Source: Salinilacihabitans rarus
Lineage (GTDB): Archaea > Halobacteriota > Halobacteria > Halobacteriales > Natrialbaceae
DNA length: 64,000 bases
Direction of reading: 5' to 3'
NCBI RefSeq assembly: GCF_024296665.1
Contig: NZ_CP100762.1
Span: 186,001 to 250,000 of the forward strand
The number at the start of each line of letters is the position of its first letter. Position 1 is the stretch's first letter. Below, piece by piece: positions 23,905 through 31,279 of this stretch. The notes beneath the pieces are model-generated. The model had not been told where the DNA came from and searched no databases. It saw nothing but the letters and a program-made list of their open reading frames with translations. A program made the position numbers and the translations under genes.

Positions 23905-23930
23905 GACTTAAATGGCTGTAGTATCAAGCG
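23905..23930 (+). promoter_or_regulatory. Promoter with TGTAGTAT element, copy 2 (DoxX operon)
   Basis: GACTTAAATGGC followed by TGTAGTAT and AAGCG, the partner of copy 1 at 23305. The TATA part is CTTAAAT (23907-23913). Transcription would start near 23935, leaving a leader of about 140 nt before the DoxX ATG at 24076, which is long for a haloarchaeon. Confidence 0.55.
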
Positions 23931-23990
23931 GGAATGCCATCGTTTTTGCCTCCTTTCGTTCGCCTGTAGCGGCGAGTGAATAGTACGGTG

Positions 23991-24067
23991 CGCGGCCGGG
24001 AGGTCCCGGCCGCGAAACGCCGGGGCGCCGACGTCACCCGCGTCGACGCCCCTCGAAACGAGACGGG
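23991..24067 (+). promoter_or_regulatory. Structured 5' leader of the DoxX operon
   Basis: Two strong hairpins in the untranslated leader. Hairpin 1 has perfect 11-bp arms 23991-24001 and 24004-24014 (CGCGGCCGGGA/TCCCGGCCGCG). Hairpin 2 has 12-bp arms 24022-24033 and 24041-24052 with one mismatch. The CCCC at 24049-24052 in the second arm could alternatively pair with GGGG at 24064-24067, just ahead of the ATG at 24076, together with the small TCG-AAA-CGA loop. Competing pairings of this kind are what a translational switch needs; no ligand class is recognised. Confidence 0.45.
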
Positions 24068-24075
24068 GACGAACA

Positions 24076-24609
24076 ATGAGCTACGACGTACAACGGATCC
24101 GGACGGACCTATTCGGACGTGACGTATCGCTCGCGCTGAGCGCGCCGTGGACCAGCTACTGGCTCGTATTCCTGCGCGTGATCACCGGCTGGTGGCTCCT
24201 GCACGCCGGCCTCGGGAAGGTACTCGAAAGCGGACTGTTCTACGACACCACCGGCTGGGTGATGGCACAACAGGACGCCATCACCTACCCGCTCATGTCC
24301 TGGTTCGCGACGAACGCGGCCTGGCTCCCGAACCTCATGGTGCCGTGGGGCCAGATTGCGATCGGCCTGGGGCTCATCCTCGGCTGCCTGACTCGGCTGG
24401 CGGCGGCCAACGGCGCGATCCTGATGTTCTTCTTCTACTTCGGGAACGCCGGCTGGGCCCACGGGTTCGTCAACGGCGACCTGCTCGGGCTGTTGATGTT
24501 CCTCACGATCCTCCTGTTCGGCGCCGGACGGGTCTGGGGCGTCGACGCCTACCTCGAGCGCACCGACACGGTACGGAACAACAAGTGGATGCGGCTCCTG
24601 CTCGGTTGA
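24076..24609 (+). CDS. DoxX/DoxD-family membrane protein
   Basis: 177 residues with four or five hydrophobic segments. The family opening SYWLVFLRVITGWWLLHAGL with GKVLESG, the loop NLMVPWGQIAIGLGLILGC and the GNAGWAHGFVNGDLLGLLMF segment match DoxX/DoxD proteins (thiosulfate:quinone oxidoreductase large subunit and relatives). It is the first gene of a two-gene operon with a long structured leader, and lies upstream of cytochrome oxidase subunit III, so a role in quinone-linked sulfur or redox chemistry is reasonable. The partner DoxA domain is not seen in the window. Confidence 0.82.
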   Translation: MSYDVQRIRTDLFGRDVSLALSAPWTSYWLVFLRVITGWWLLHAGLGKVLESGLFYDTTGWVMAQQDAITYPLMSWFATNAAWLPNLMVPWGQIAIGLGLILGCLTRLAAANGAILMFFFYFGNAGWAHGFVNGDLLGLLMFLTILLFGAGRVWGVDAYLERTDTVRNNKWMRLLLG

Positions 24610-24622
24610 GAGGTGACACGAC

Positions 24623-24916
24623 ATGACAACTGACACGACCACGACCGCGGATCGGATCGCGATGGCGCTGGGTGGCGGGCTGATCACCCTCGGCGTCGTC
24701 GTACTGGGCCTGATCAACACGCTCGCGAACGCGCCGACGGTGCCCGCCGTCGAAGAGGGCGAGATCGTCGCGACGCCGATGATCTCGCCGGAGATACGGG
24801 CGTACCTCGTCGCGCTGGGGCTGCTCGTCTGGCTGGTCTACGCGCTGTACAAGCTGACCAGCGTCCCGCCGGGAACGACCGACGAACGCGAGCACCCGGG
24901 CGCCGTCGAGGGCTGA
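24623..24916 (+). CDS. Small two-helix membrane protein in DoxX operon
   Basis: 97 residues: hydrophobic helices at about 13-33 and 58-78, separated by an acidic exposed segment VPAVEEGEIVATPMISPEI, with a short charged C-terminus. It begins 13 bp after the DoxX stop and is therefore co-transcribed. Size and topology suggest an accessory subunit of a membrane redox complex, but no motif proves this. Function unknown. Confidence 0.72.
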   Translation: MTTDTTTTADRIAMALGGGLITLGVVVLGLINTLANAPTVPAVEEGEIVATPMISPEIRAYLVALGLLVWLVYALYKLTSVPPGTTDEREHPGAVEG

Positions 24917-24940
24917 CTCCCCGTCGACCGCCCCGCGAGT

Positions 24941-24963
24941 AACCGACCGACCGACCGCTTTTT
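24941..24963 (+). terminator. T-run terminator after the DoxX operon
   Basis: Repeated CCGACCGA units end in a run of five T (24959-24963), 40-odd bp after the stop of the small membrane gene. Haloarchaeal transcripts commonly end at such short T tracts after GC-rich sequence. No strong hairpin is needed or seen. Confidence 0.35.
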
Positions 24964-25038
24964 GCCGACCGCTTCGACGCCGTGAGCCGTGACCGGCGAG
25001 CGACGGGCATTTTTGGGCGTCGGCGTGGTATCGCGCCC

Positions 25039-25929
25039 ATGACGTCCGCCGACTCGCCCGCGGACGACGGCGCCGCCGGCACGACGGACGCGACGCACCG
25101 GCGGCCGGGAGGCGCCCCGCACGGCCCGACGGCCGCGGGGGACCACGACGAACACGAACACCGGAGCCGGTGGCCGCTCGTGGCGGCCCTCGGCGCCGGC
25201 GGCCTCTACGCCGGGGTCGCGATCGCTTTGCTCGCGAACGCGGCCGGGTTCGCCAGCCCCGCCGTCGGGGTCGTCCTCGGTGCCGGGGGCGCGCTCGTCC
25301 TCCTCGTCGGCGTCTTCGGCTGGCTCGACGAGGCGTTCTTCGGCCGCCTCGACGCCGCCGGGATCGGCAAGCCCCGCGAGTCCTACGTCGGCACCACGCT
25401 GCTGTTCCTCGCGACCGACGTCGCCACGTTCGGCGCGGTGTTCGTCTACTACTTCTTCGTCCGCGTCGGCGCGTGGCCGCCCGGGGAGTTGCCGCCGCTG
25501 CTCAGTTCGCTCGTGCTGGCGAACACCGCCGTGCTGGTCGCGAGCAGTTTCACGCTCCACTTCGCCCACGAGGGCCTGCAGGAGGGCCGGCGACGGCGCT
25601 CCCTCGCGTTGCTCGCGACGACGCTGGCGCTCGGGGTCGTCTTCCTCGCCGGACAGGCCTACGAGTACTACGAGTTCGTCGTCGCGGAGGGCTTTACGCT
25701 CTCGGACGGCGTGTTCGCAAGCGCCTTCTTCGGGCTGACGGGGCTGCACGGCCTGCACGTCACGCTCGGCGTCGGCGGCCTCGCGATCCTCTGCTGGCGG
25801 GCGCTGCGCGGCCACTACGGCCCCGACCGGGACACCTCCGTCTCGACGGTCTCGCTGTACTGGCACTTCGTCGACGTCGTCTGGCTCTTCCTCGTGGTCG
25901 TCCTCTACGTCGGCGCGGCCGCGACCTGA
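25039..25929 (+). CDS. Heme-copper oxidase subunit III
   Basis: 296 residues. An acidic, His-rich N-terminal tail (about 1-45, with DHDEHEH) precedes seven hydrophobic segments. Typical subunit III pieces are GKPRESYVGTTLLFLATDVA (about 111-130), VASSFTLHFAHEGLQEG and FFGLTGLHGLHVTLGVGG (about 231-248), followed by SLYWHFVDVVWLFLVVVLY at the end. The start is the ATG at 25039; the longer frame upstream overlaps a promoter-like GCATTTTTGG (about 25006-25015). It stands near but apart from coxA and coxB, which are on the other side of two small genes. Confidence 0.9.
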   Translation: MTSADSPADDGAAGTTDATHRRPGGAPHGPTAAGDHDEHEHRSRWPLVAALGAGGLYAGVAIALLANAAGFASPAVGVVLGAGGALVLLVGVFGWLDEAFFGRLDAAGIGKPRESYVGTTLLFLATDVATFGAVFVYYFFVRVGAWPPGELPPLLSSLVLANTAVLVASSFTLHFAHEGLQEGRRRRSLALLATTLALGVVFLAGQAYEYYEFVVAEGFTLSDGVFASAFFGLTGLHGLHVTLGVGGLAILCWRALRGHYGPDRDTSVSTVSLYWHFVDVVWLFLVVVLYVGAAAT

Positions 25930-25981
25930 GCCCGCGGCCGAACGGTCGGGCTTTTGTACGGCCGCGGGCAACCCCCTCGAA

Positions 25982-26344
25982 ATGGACACCGCTCGACGGT
26001 TCGTCGCGGACCTCGCGGCGACGACCGACCGCTGGTGGTACCTGCCGGCGGTCGTCGCCGCGACGGCCGTCGTCGTCGAGGCGCTGGTCGTCTCCGAGGC
26101 CGCCTCGCCCCGGCTTCTGGAGGCGCTGGTCGCCTTCGTGCTGGTTCCCGGCGGCTTCCTCGCGGCCGGGGCGATGGCCCTCGACCTCGTCGCCAAAGCC
26201 GAGGGGCGTCCGCCTCCGGGACTGGTGGGCTACCCCGCCGCGGTGCTCGTCACGCTGGCGCTCGGGACGTTCTGGCTCTACCTCGTCGTCGCCGTCTACC
26301 TGCTGGTCTGGGTGCGGCCGGGGTGGGCGCTGTCCGACGCGTGA
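25982..26344 (+). CDS. Small membrane protein of the oxidase locus
   Basis: 120 residues with three hydrophobic helices (about 20-40, 45-65, 80-110) and a cytoplasmic loop LDLVAKAEGRPPPGLVG. It follows subunit III by 52 bp and ends 3 bp from the stop of the convergent membrane gene. A GCTTTTGTACGG box at about 25949-25960 might be its promoter. Position suggests a role in oxidase assembly or stability; no family recognised. Confidence 0.65.
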   Translation: MDTARRFVADLAATTDRWWYLPAVVAATAVVVEALVVSEAASPRLLEALVAFVLVPGGFLAAGAMALDLVAKAEGRPPPGLVGYPAAVLVTLALGTFWLYLVVAVYLLVWVRPGWALSDA

Positions 26345-26347
26345 CGA

Positions 26348-26887
26348 TCACTCCTCCGGCCGTCGCCGCATCCGCTCCTCGAAGCCGGCCATCCGCCGGT
26401 AGATCGGCGGCGTCAGCACGCCCGCGACCCCCACGAGGATCGCCACGCCCCCGATCGGGAACAGCAGGGGTTCGGCCTCCAGACAGGAGTTCAGCGACGC
26501 GATCCGGACGTAGTAGCGCTCGCCGTCGACCGCGACGATCGCACCCTCGCGCAGCACGGCCCCGTTTTCGGCCCCGCCCTCGACGACCGCCTCCTCCAGC
26601 GGGCTGTCGATCGCCTCCCTGATCGCCTCGCGCTCGGCCGCCGAGAGGTTCTCGAACGGGACCTCCTCGGCGGTACCCGCCGGCCGCTCGTCGGGTCCGA
26701 GCGCCCGGACCTCGACGTCGGGCTCGCCACAGAGGCCCAGCGCGTCCTGCATCACGACGTAGCCGCCGAGGATGGCCGCCGGAATCCCGAGGGCGATCAG
26801 GAGGACGCCGACGAACGGGACGACGTAGGTGAGCAGGAACGACTCGCCGGGTGCCCGCGGCGACGACGCGGTGTCGTCAGCGGCCAT
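26348..26887 (-). CDS. Membrane protein with extracytoplasmic loop, coxA-coupled
   Basis: 179 residues: N-terminal helix (LTYVVPFVGVLLIALGIPAA region, about 19-45), a hydrophilic loop of about 85 residues containing ERYYVRIASLNSCLEAE, and a second helix (about 143-163) before an Arg-rich end RRMAGFEERMRRRPEE. Two Cys (GLCGEPD and NSCLEAE) in the loop could form a disulfide outside the cell. The start overlaps the coxA stop by 11 bp, so it is translationally coupled to the oxidase subunit I and probably works with it. Family not recognised. Confidence 0.72.
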   Translation of the reverse strand: MAADDTASSPRAPGESFLLTYVVPFVGVLLIALGIPAAILGGYVVMQDALGLCGEPDVEVRALGPDERPAGTAEEVPFENLSAAEREAIREAIDSPLEEAVVEGGAENGAVLREGAIVAVDGERYYVRIASLNSCLEAEPLLFPIGGVAILVGVAGVLTPPIYRRMAGFEERMRRRPEE

Positions 26888-29162
26888 ACTCCTCGGGCGC
26901 GGCCGGGCGTCTGCTTCCGAGGTACTCGACCGTGCCGGCGAGGCCGAGGCCGTACAGCCAGTGGCCGACGAGGACGAACGCGAGGTAGCCGACGAGTTCG
27001 AGCCCGCTCTGGCCGGTGTAGAAGGCGATGGCGAACCCCGAGGCGATGATCGTCGCGAACCAGAAGCCGGTGACGAGGCTCAACTGGCCGGGCAGGAACT
27101 CCCCGAACGTGAGAAACAGCAACACCCAGGTCACCATCCCGCCGACGAGGAAGACGGTGTAGCCGAAGACGGGGGTGGCCGGGAGGCCGACCAGCGTCGC
27201 GAGGTCGGCGAACGACGCGACCTCGAAGACACCGATGATGTAGGCGACGGTCAACACGCCGGTCAGCAGCATCGTCCCGACGAAGCCGCCGACCGCGCCC
27301 GCGAGCGCGTCGGCGAGGACCCGCTCGGCGATCGGTCGCAGTCGGCCGTACAGCGAGGGTGCCTCGCCTTTCGGCGTCGGCTCGTAGGACTCGCGGACCG
27401 CCTCGGGTTCGGCCGGCGGGATCCCCCGCTCGCGTTCGAGTTTCTCCTCGAACCACTGCCACTCGCGGGTGAACTGGTCGGTCTCTTTCAGGTTCCACGG
27501 GTCGGCGTCCGCGACGGGGTCGCCCTGGAAGTACGACCACACCATGTTGTACAGCCACAGCAGGACGCTCAACCCGACGACGTACGCGCCGACGGTGGCG
27601 ACGATCTGCAGCGAGTGGAACTCGGCGGGGTAGGTCGCGTACCGGCGCGGGAGTTCGAGGAAGCCGATCGCCATCAGCGTCCCGAACGTCAGCACGGAGC
27701 CGCCGACGAGCAGCACCGACTGGAACAGCGCGAGCCGCCGGTCGTACATCCGGCCCGTCAACAGGGGGTACCAGTAGTAACTCGCCGCGAACATCATCAG
27801 CGGGATGATGCCCATGACGATGAAGTGGAAGTGGCCGACGACGTAGTAGGTGTCGTGGTAGACGACGTCGATGGGGATGACCGCGAGGAAGACGCCGGTG
27901 ATCCCGCCGTAGATGAACGTGCCGATGCTGCCGACACACAGCAGCGTCGGCGCGGCGAGTTTGACGTCGCCGTTCCAGATGGTCGTCATCCAGTTGAACA
28001 CCTTGATCGCGCTCGGGACGGCGATGGCGACGGAGGTGGCCATGAAACTCGCCCGGATGCGGGGGTCGAGGCCCGCCGCGAACATGTGGTGGGCCCACAC
28101 CCCGAAGCTGAGGACGCCGATGGCCAGCGTCGAGTAGACGATGAACTTGAAGCCGAACAGCTTCCGGCCGACCATCTTCGGCAGGATGAGGCTCAGCAGC
28201 CCCGCCGCCGGGAGGAAGATGATGTACACCTCGGGGTGGCCCCAGAACCAGAACAGGTGTTGCCAGAGGATCGGGCCGCCGCCCTCGGTCGCGAAGAACG
28301 TCGTCCCGAAGTTGCGGTCGAACAGCAACATCAGGAGGGCACTACCCAGCAGGGGGAACGCGAAGATGACGATGCCGCTCGTGACGAGGAGGTTCCACGA
28401 GAAGATGTCGAGGTTGCCCCAGCCGATCGACTCGTCGCGCTCGTAGACGATCGTCGCGATGAAGTTGATCCCGGCGATGGTCGTCGCGACCCCGCTGAGG
28501 TGCAAGCCGAGCAGGAGGAAGTTGATCTGCGGGTCCGGGGTCACGCTCGACAGCGGCGTGTACAGCGTCCAGCCCAGCGCCGGTTCGCGAAGCGCGAACA
28601 GGGGGGTGAGCCACTCCTCGGGGACGGCGAGCGCGAGCGTCTTCCCGGAGACCTCCGCGATGATCCCCAACCGCGCGAGCAGTAGCGCGGGCGGCAGCAT
28701 CCAGAAGCCGACCGCGTTCAGCCGCGGGAACGCCATGTCGTCGGCGCCGATCAAAAGCGGCAGGAAGTAGTTGCCGATGCCGAAGAAGACGGGCGCGACG
28801 AAGAAGATGAGCATCGTCACCCCGTGCATCGTGAACAGTTCGTTGTACGTCTGCTCGGTCCAGAGGTCCGCCGCGGGCGTCAGCAGGTGCGTGCGCATCA
28901 TCATCGCGTCCACGCCGCCCCACAGCGCCGCGACGGTCCCGAGCGCGATGTAGAGCAGGCCGATCTCCCGGTGGTTCGTCGACGTCGTCCAGCGAATCGC
29001 CGCCGCCTTCGCCTCCGCGAGCGTCGGCCGGCGCTCGCCGACGGCCGCGTACCCGCCGTCGGGCGACGGGTCGGTCCGCCGCCACCGGGCGAGGCCGGCC
29101 ACCAGCAGGCAGCCGACGACCACCGCGAGGAAGAGGCCAGCCTGAACGACCGCCCGGCTCAT
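26877..29162 (-). CDS. coxA: Heme-copper (aa3-type) oxidase subunit I with C-terminal membrane extension
   Basis: 761-residue catalytic subunit of a terminal oxidase. Motifs in order: low-spin heme His in MHGVTMLIFFVAPVFFGIG, the Cu-B/Tyr signature FWGHPEVYIIFLPAAG (with the A-type Glu), the His pair in GVWAHHMFAAG, and the heme ligands in YVVGHFHFIVMG. These identify a proton-pumping type A enzyme. Beyond the normal core (about 560 residues) the chain continues with a charged linker (about 565-610) and four more hydrophobic segments. An N-terminal extra helix precedes the core. Divergent from coxB with 189 bp between starts; an ATAAAG box near 29238 may serve it. Confidence 0.93.
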   Translation of the reverse strand: MSRAVVQAGLFLAVVVGCLLVAGLARWRRTDPSPDGGYAAVGERRPTLAEAKAAAIRWTTSTNHREIGLLYIALGTVAALWGGVDAMMMRTHLLTPAADLWTEQTYNELFTMHGVTMLIFFVAPVFFGIGNYFLPLLIGADDMAFPRLNAVGFWMLPPALLLARLGIIAEVSGKTLALAVPEEWLTPLFALREPALGWTLYTPLSSVTPDPQINFLLLGLHLSGVATTIAGINFIATIVYERDESIGWGNLDIFSWNLLVTSGIVIFAFPLLGSALLMLLFDRNFGTTFFATEGGGPILWQHLFWFWGHPEVYIIFLPAAGLLSLILPKMVGRKLFGFKFIVYSTLAIGVLSFGVWAHHMFAAGLDPRIRASFMATSVAIAVPSAIKVFNWMTTIWNGDVKLAAPTLLCVGSIGTFIYGGITGVFLAVIPIDVVYHDTYYVVGHFHFIVMGIIPLMMFAASYYWYPLLTGRMYDRRLALFQSVLLVGGSVLTFGTLMAIGFLELPRRYATYPAEFHSLQIVATVGAYVVGLSVLLWLYNMVWSYFQGDPVADADPWNLKETDQFTREWQWFEEKLERERGIPPAEPEAVRESYEPTPKGEAPSLYGRLRPIAERVLADALAGAVGGFVGTMLLTGVLTVAYIIGVFEVASFADLATLVGLPATPVFGYTVFLVGGMVTWVLLFLTFGEFLPGQLSLVTGFWFATIIASGFAIAFYTGQSGLELVGYLAFVLVGHWLYGLGLAGTVEYLGSRRPAAPEEYGR

Positions 29163-29351
29163 CGTACCACCCCCGGTCGACGACCGGACGCGTGGCGACT
29201 GCTGGCGAACATAGCCGCACCGTCACCGTCGTCAGCAATAAAGCTGAACTGACACGTTCGGGAAAGTCGTCGCCGCCGACCCGTCGCGCGCCGTGACTCT
29301 CACGCGTCGCGTGAAGGCCGTATTTCCGGGCGGCCGTGGAAGCCGGCACCG

Positions 29352-30116
29352 ATGCCCAGCCGCCGGCTCGTCGCCCTCGCCCTCGCCGGACTCGGACTGC
29401 TCGCGTCGACCGGGACGGCGACCGCCCAGTCGGTCAACCGCGACCTCATCGAGGGTCTGGAGTTCCAGTTGCTGTACGTCGCGCTCCCGCTCTCGCTGTT
29501 CGTCCTCACCGTCCTCCTCTACGCCACCGTCAGGTTCTACGACAACGACGACCCCCAGCCGACCCCGGAGGACCCCGCCCTCGAGATCACGTGGACGGCC
29601 GCGACCGCGATCATCCTCGTGTTCGTCGGCCTCGCCGGCTACTCCGTGCTCGTCAGCCCCTACGTCTCCCCGTCCCAGCCGGCGGACCTCGCCGGCGGCG
29701 AGGAGGGCGGCGTCGAGAGCGTCGAGGACCTCCCCGAGACCGACGACGAGGTCGTCCACGTCCGGGGCTACCAGTGGGGGTGGGAGGTGACCTACCCGGA
29801 CGCGAACGTGACGACGAGCGACGAAATCGTGCTCCCCGCCGACGAGGACGTGACGTTCTGGCTCACCACCGACGACGTCATGCACTCGCTGTTCGTCTCG
29901 GACCTCGGGGTCAAGCAGGACGCCTACCCCGGGGAGTACACCCGCGCGCGGACGCACGTCTACGAAACCGGAGCGTACGACGCCCGCTGTACGGAGTTCT
30001 GCGGCGCCGGCCACTCCCGGATGGAGGCGACGGTCGTCGTCGTTCCACAGGAGGAGTACGACGCGTGGCTCGAGGAGAACGCGGATTCGGAGAACGCCAG
30101 CGCGCCGGGCGTCTGA
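29352..30116 (+). CDS. coxB: Heme-copper oxidase subunit II
   Basis: 254 residues. A signal-like helix (1-26) and a two-helix hairpin (about 36-100) anchor the extracytoplasmic cupredoxin domain. The binuclear CuA site is complete: H in DDVMHSLFVSDL, then CTEFCGAGHSRMEA with both Cys, Glu, His and Met ligands. The aromatic electron-entry stretch RGYQWGWEVTYP is present. It receives electrons from a halocyanin-type or cytochrome donor. A TATA-like GTATTTCC lies about 30 bp upstream. No covalent heme motif (CxxCH), so not a caa3 form. Confidence 0.94.
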   Translation: MPSRRLVALALAGLGLLASTGTATAQSVNRDLIEGLEFQLLYVALPLSLFVLTVLLYATVRFYDNDDPQPTPEDPALEITWTAATAIILVFVGLAGYSVLVSPYVSPSQPADLAGGEEGGVESVEDLPETDDEVVHVRGYQWGWEVTYPDANVTTSDEIVLPADEDVTFWLTTDDVMHSLFVSDLGVKQDAYPGEYTRARTHVYETGAYDARCTEFCGAGHSRMEATVVVVPQEEYDAWLEENADSENASAPGV

Positions 30117-30146
30117 CACCGGAAAGCGTTAAACGACGCGATCACC

Positions 30147-30154
30147 TATATAAA
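30147..30154 (+). promoter_or_regulatory. Strong TATA box of a non-coding transcription unit
   Basis: TATATAAA, the best TATA box in the window, 30 bp after the coxB stop. No protein gene follows on the plus strand: transcription would start near 30178 and run into the hairpin array. Only a 14-codon frame beginning at 30198 lies close to the start. Confidence 0.65.
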
Positions 30155-30177
30155 CTGCGTGCCTCTGTCCCCGTCCG

Positions 30178-30450
30178 AGCAGACCCACACGGGTGCGATG
30201 ACGGCACGGCGAACCCGGGCGCGCGACACTCACGAGTCGTGATTCCTCGCGAATCACGCGCCGCGAGACGGCGTCAGCCGTCTCGCCAGTCGGTGGTTCC
30301 TGTGGAACCACCAGTTCGGCGGCTCGCGCCGCCTCACAAGCCGCGACTCCCCAAGAGTCGCGCAACGCCCGGCACGAGGGTTAGCCAGCCGACGCGGCAC
30401 GCCGCCACGGGATGAGGCTGGACGTTAGTGTTCCGGGCGACACTTCTTTC
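30178..30450 (+). ncRNA. Candidate structured RNA with five consecutive perfect hairpins
   Basis: The stretch 30117-30559 (443 bp) has no convincing protein gene. Within 125 nt there are five perfect stem-loops: H1 arms 30238-30245/30251-30258; H2 30263-30272/30277-30286 (10 bp, loop GTCA); H3 30292-30300/30304-30312 (9 bp); H4 30318-30323/30328-30333 (6 bp); H5 30342-30349/30355-30362 (8 bp). H1 and H5 are the same stem with two compensated transitions, and so are the first six pairs of H3 and H4. A TATA box precedes the unit and a small hairpin (arms 30427-30431/30440-30444) followed by TCTTTC could end it. A repeat element of haloarchaeal genomes is the main alternative; boundaries are estimates. 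Confidence 0.45.
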
Positions 30451-30559
30451 GAGACGCGGAGACGGCGAGTGCCCGCTCCGTCCCGGTCACGCGAGCGCGG
30501 GACGGTTACGCCTCCGGCCCGTGTCGTCCCCGTGAGCGACGGGGAGGGGTTCGATCCAG

Positions 30560-31135
30560 TCAGCCCCGGACCGCCGCCTCGATCGCTTCGACGACGACGT
30601 GGTCCGCAAGCCGGCCGCTGCGGCGCCAGCGGATCGTCCCCTCGCCGTCGAGCAGCATCGTCGTCGGGAAGCCGCCGACGCCGTAGTGGTCGTTGACGAC
30701 GCCGCCGTCGTCGACCCCGAGGGGCCAGCCGCCGTCGGTCTCGGTCCACCACTCGGCGAACCGCTCGTCCGAATCGGCGGGGTCCCGGGTCGGGTCGGTG
30801 ATCGTCAGGAACGCCGCGTCGGCGTCGTCGACCGCCGCCCGCGCCCCGGCGAGCGCCGACAGCGTCGCCCGACTCGTGGGACAGCGCGTCCGCGCGAAGT
30901 TGACGAGGCGGAACCGTCCCGGCTCCGGCAGGGAGACCGTGCCGGACTCGCTGCCCGGCGCGTCGATCGTCCGCACCTCGAACGGGGGTCCGGTTCGACG
31001 GTCGTCTTCGTTCTCGCCGTCCTCGTCGGCGTCGGCTCCGTCGCCGGCCCCCGGCGGTCCGCGGGTCGCGAGGGCGGCCACACCGACGACAGCGGTGAGG
31101 CCGCCGACGCCGACGAGGAGGTCGCGCCGCCTCAC
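30560..31135 (-). CDS. TlpA/SCO-like thioredoxin-fold protein, exported
   Basis: 191 residues starting at a GTG (31133-31135), giving RRRDLLVGVGGLTAVVGVAA, an RR-type (Tat-like) signal/anchor. The acidic linker DGADADEDGENEDDRRTG leads to a thioredoxin-like domain: FRLVNFARTRCPTSRATLSA carries a single Cys where TlpA/ResA have CxxC, and GVGGFPTTMLLDGEG is the cis-Pro loop. Located next to coxB, it may help load copper into CuA or handle oxidase thiols as SCO proteins do, although the second Cys of the motif is Ser here. The longer frame upstream is not homologous. Confidence 0.82.
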   Translation of the reverse strand: MRRRDLLVGVGGLTAVVGVAALATRGPPGAGDGADADEDGENEDDRRTGPPFEVRTIDAPGSESGTVSLPEPGRFRLVNFARTRCPTSRATLSALAGARAAVDDADAAFLTITDPTRDPADSDERFAEWWTETDGGWPLGVDDGGVVNDHYGVGGFPTTMLLDGEGTIRWRRSGRLADHVVVEAIEAAVRG

Positions 31136-31279
31136 GCCCGCCTCCCGTCGGCCGGTCGCGGGCGCTCGCGGGCGCTCGCGGGCGCGGGCCCCGCGCAAGC
31201 CGCCGGCGCGTGGTGTGTCATAGCAGCCCCGTCGTATCGCGGGGGCAAAGGCCCGTCGGTCGGGCCGAGGGTCGTGTCC

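Noticed and set aside
26829-28685. A 618-codon open frame opposite coxA
   Set aside because: Composition dominated by E, R, D, Q without motifs, typical of the antisense frame of a membrane protein in a GC-rich genome; coxA is certain.
30238-30362. Hairpin array read as a CRISPR
   Set aside because: No identical repeat with regular unique spacers and no cas gene in the window; each hairpin has a different stem length and loop.
30129-30365. A 78-codon minus-strand frame over the hairpin array
   Set aside because: Its sequence is dictated by the perfect inverted repeats, and no promoter-like sequence precedes it. The structure, not the frame, seems to be what is kept; I cannot fully exclude translation.
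30541-30566. GGTTCGATCC resembling a tRNA T-loop
   Set aside because: No matching acceptor, D or anticodon arms can be folded around it; it overlaps the 3' end of the TlpA-like gene.
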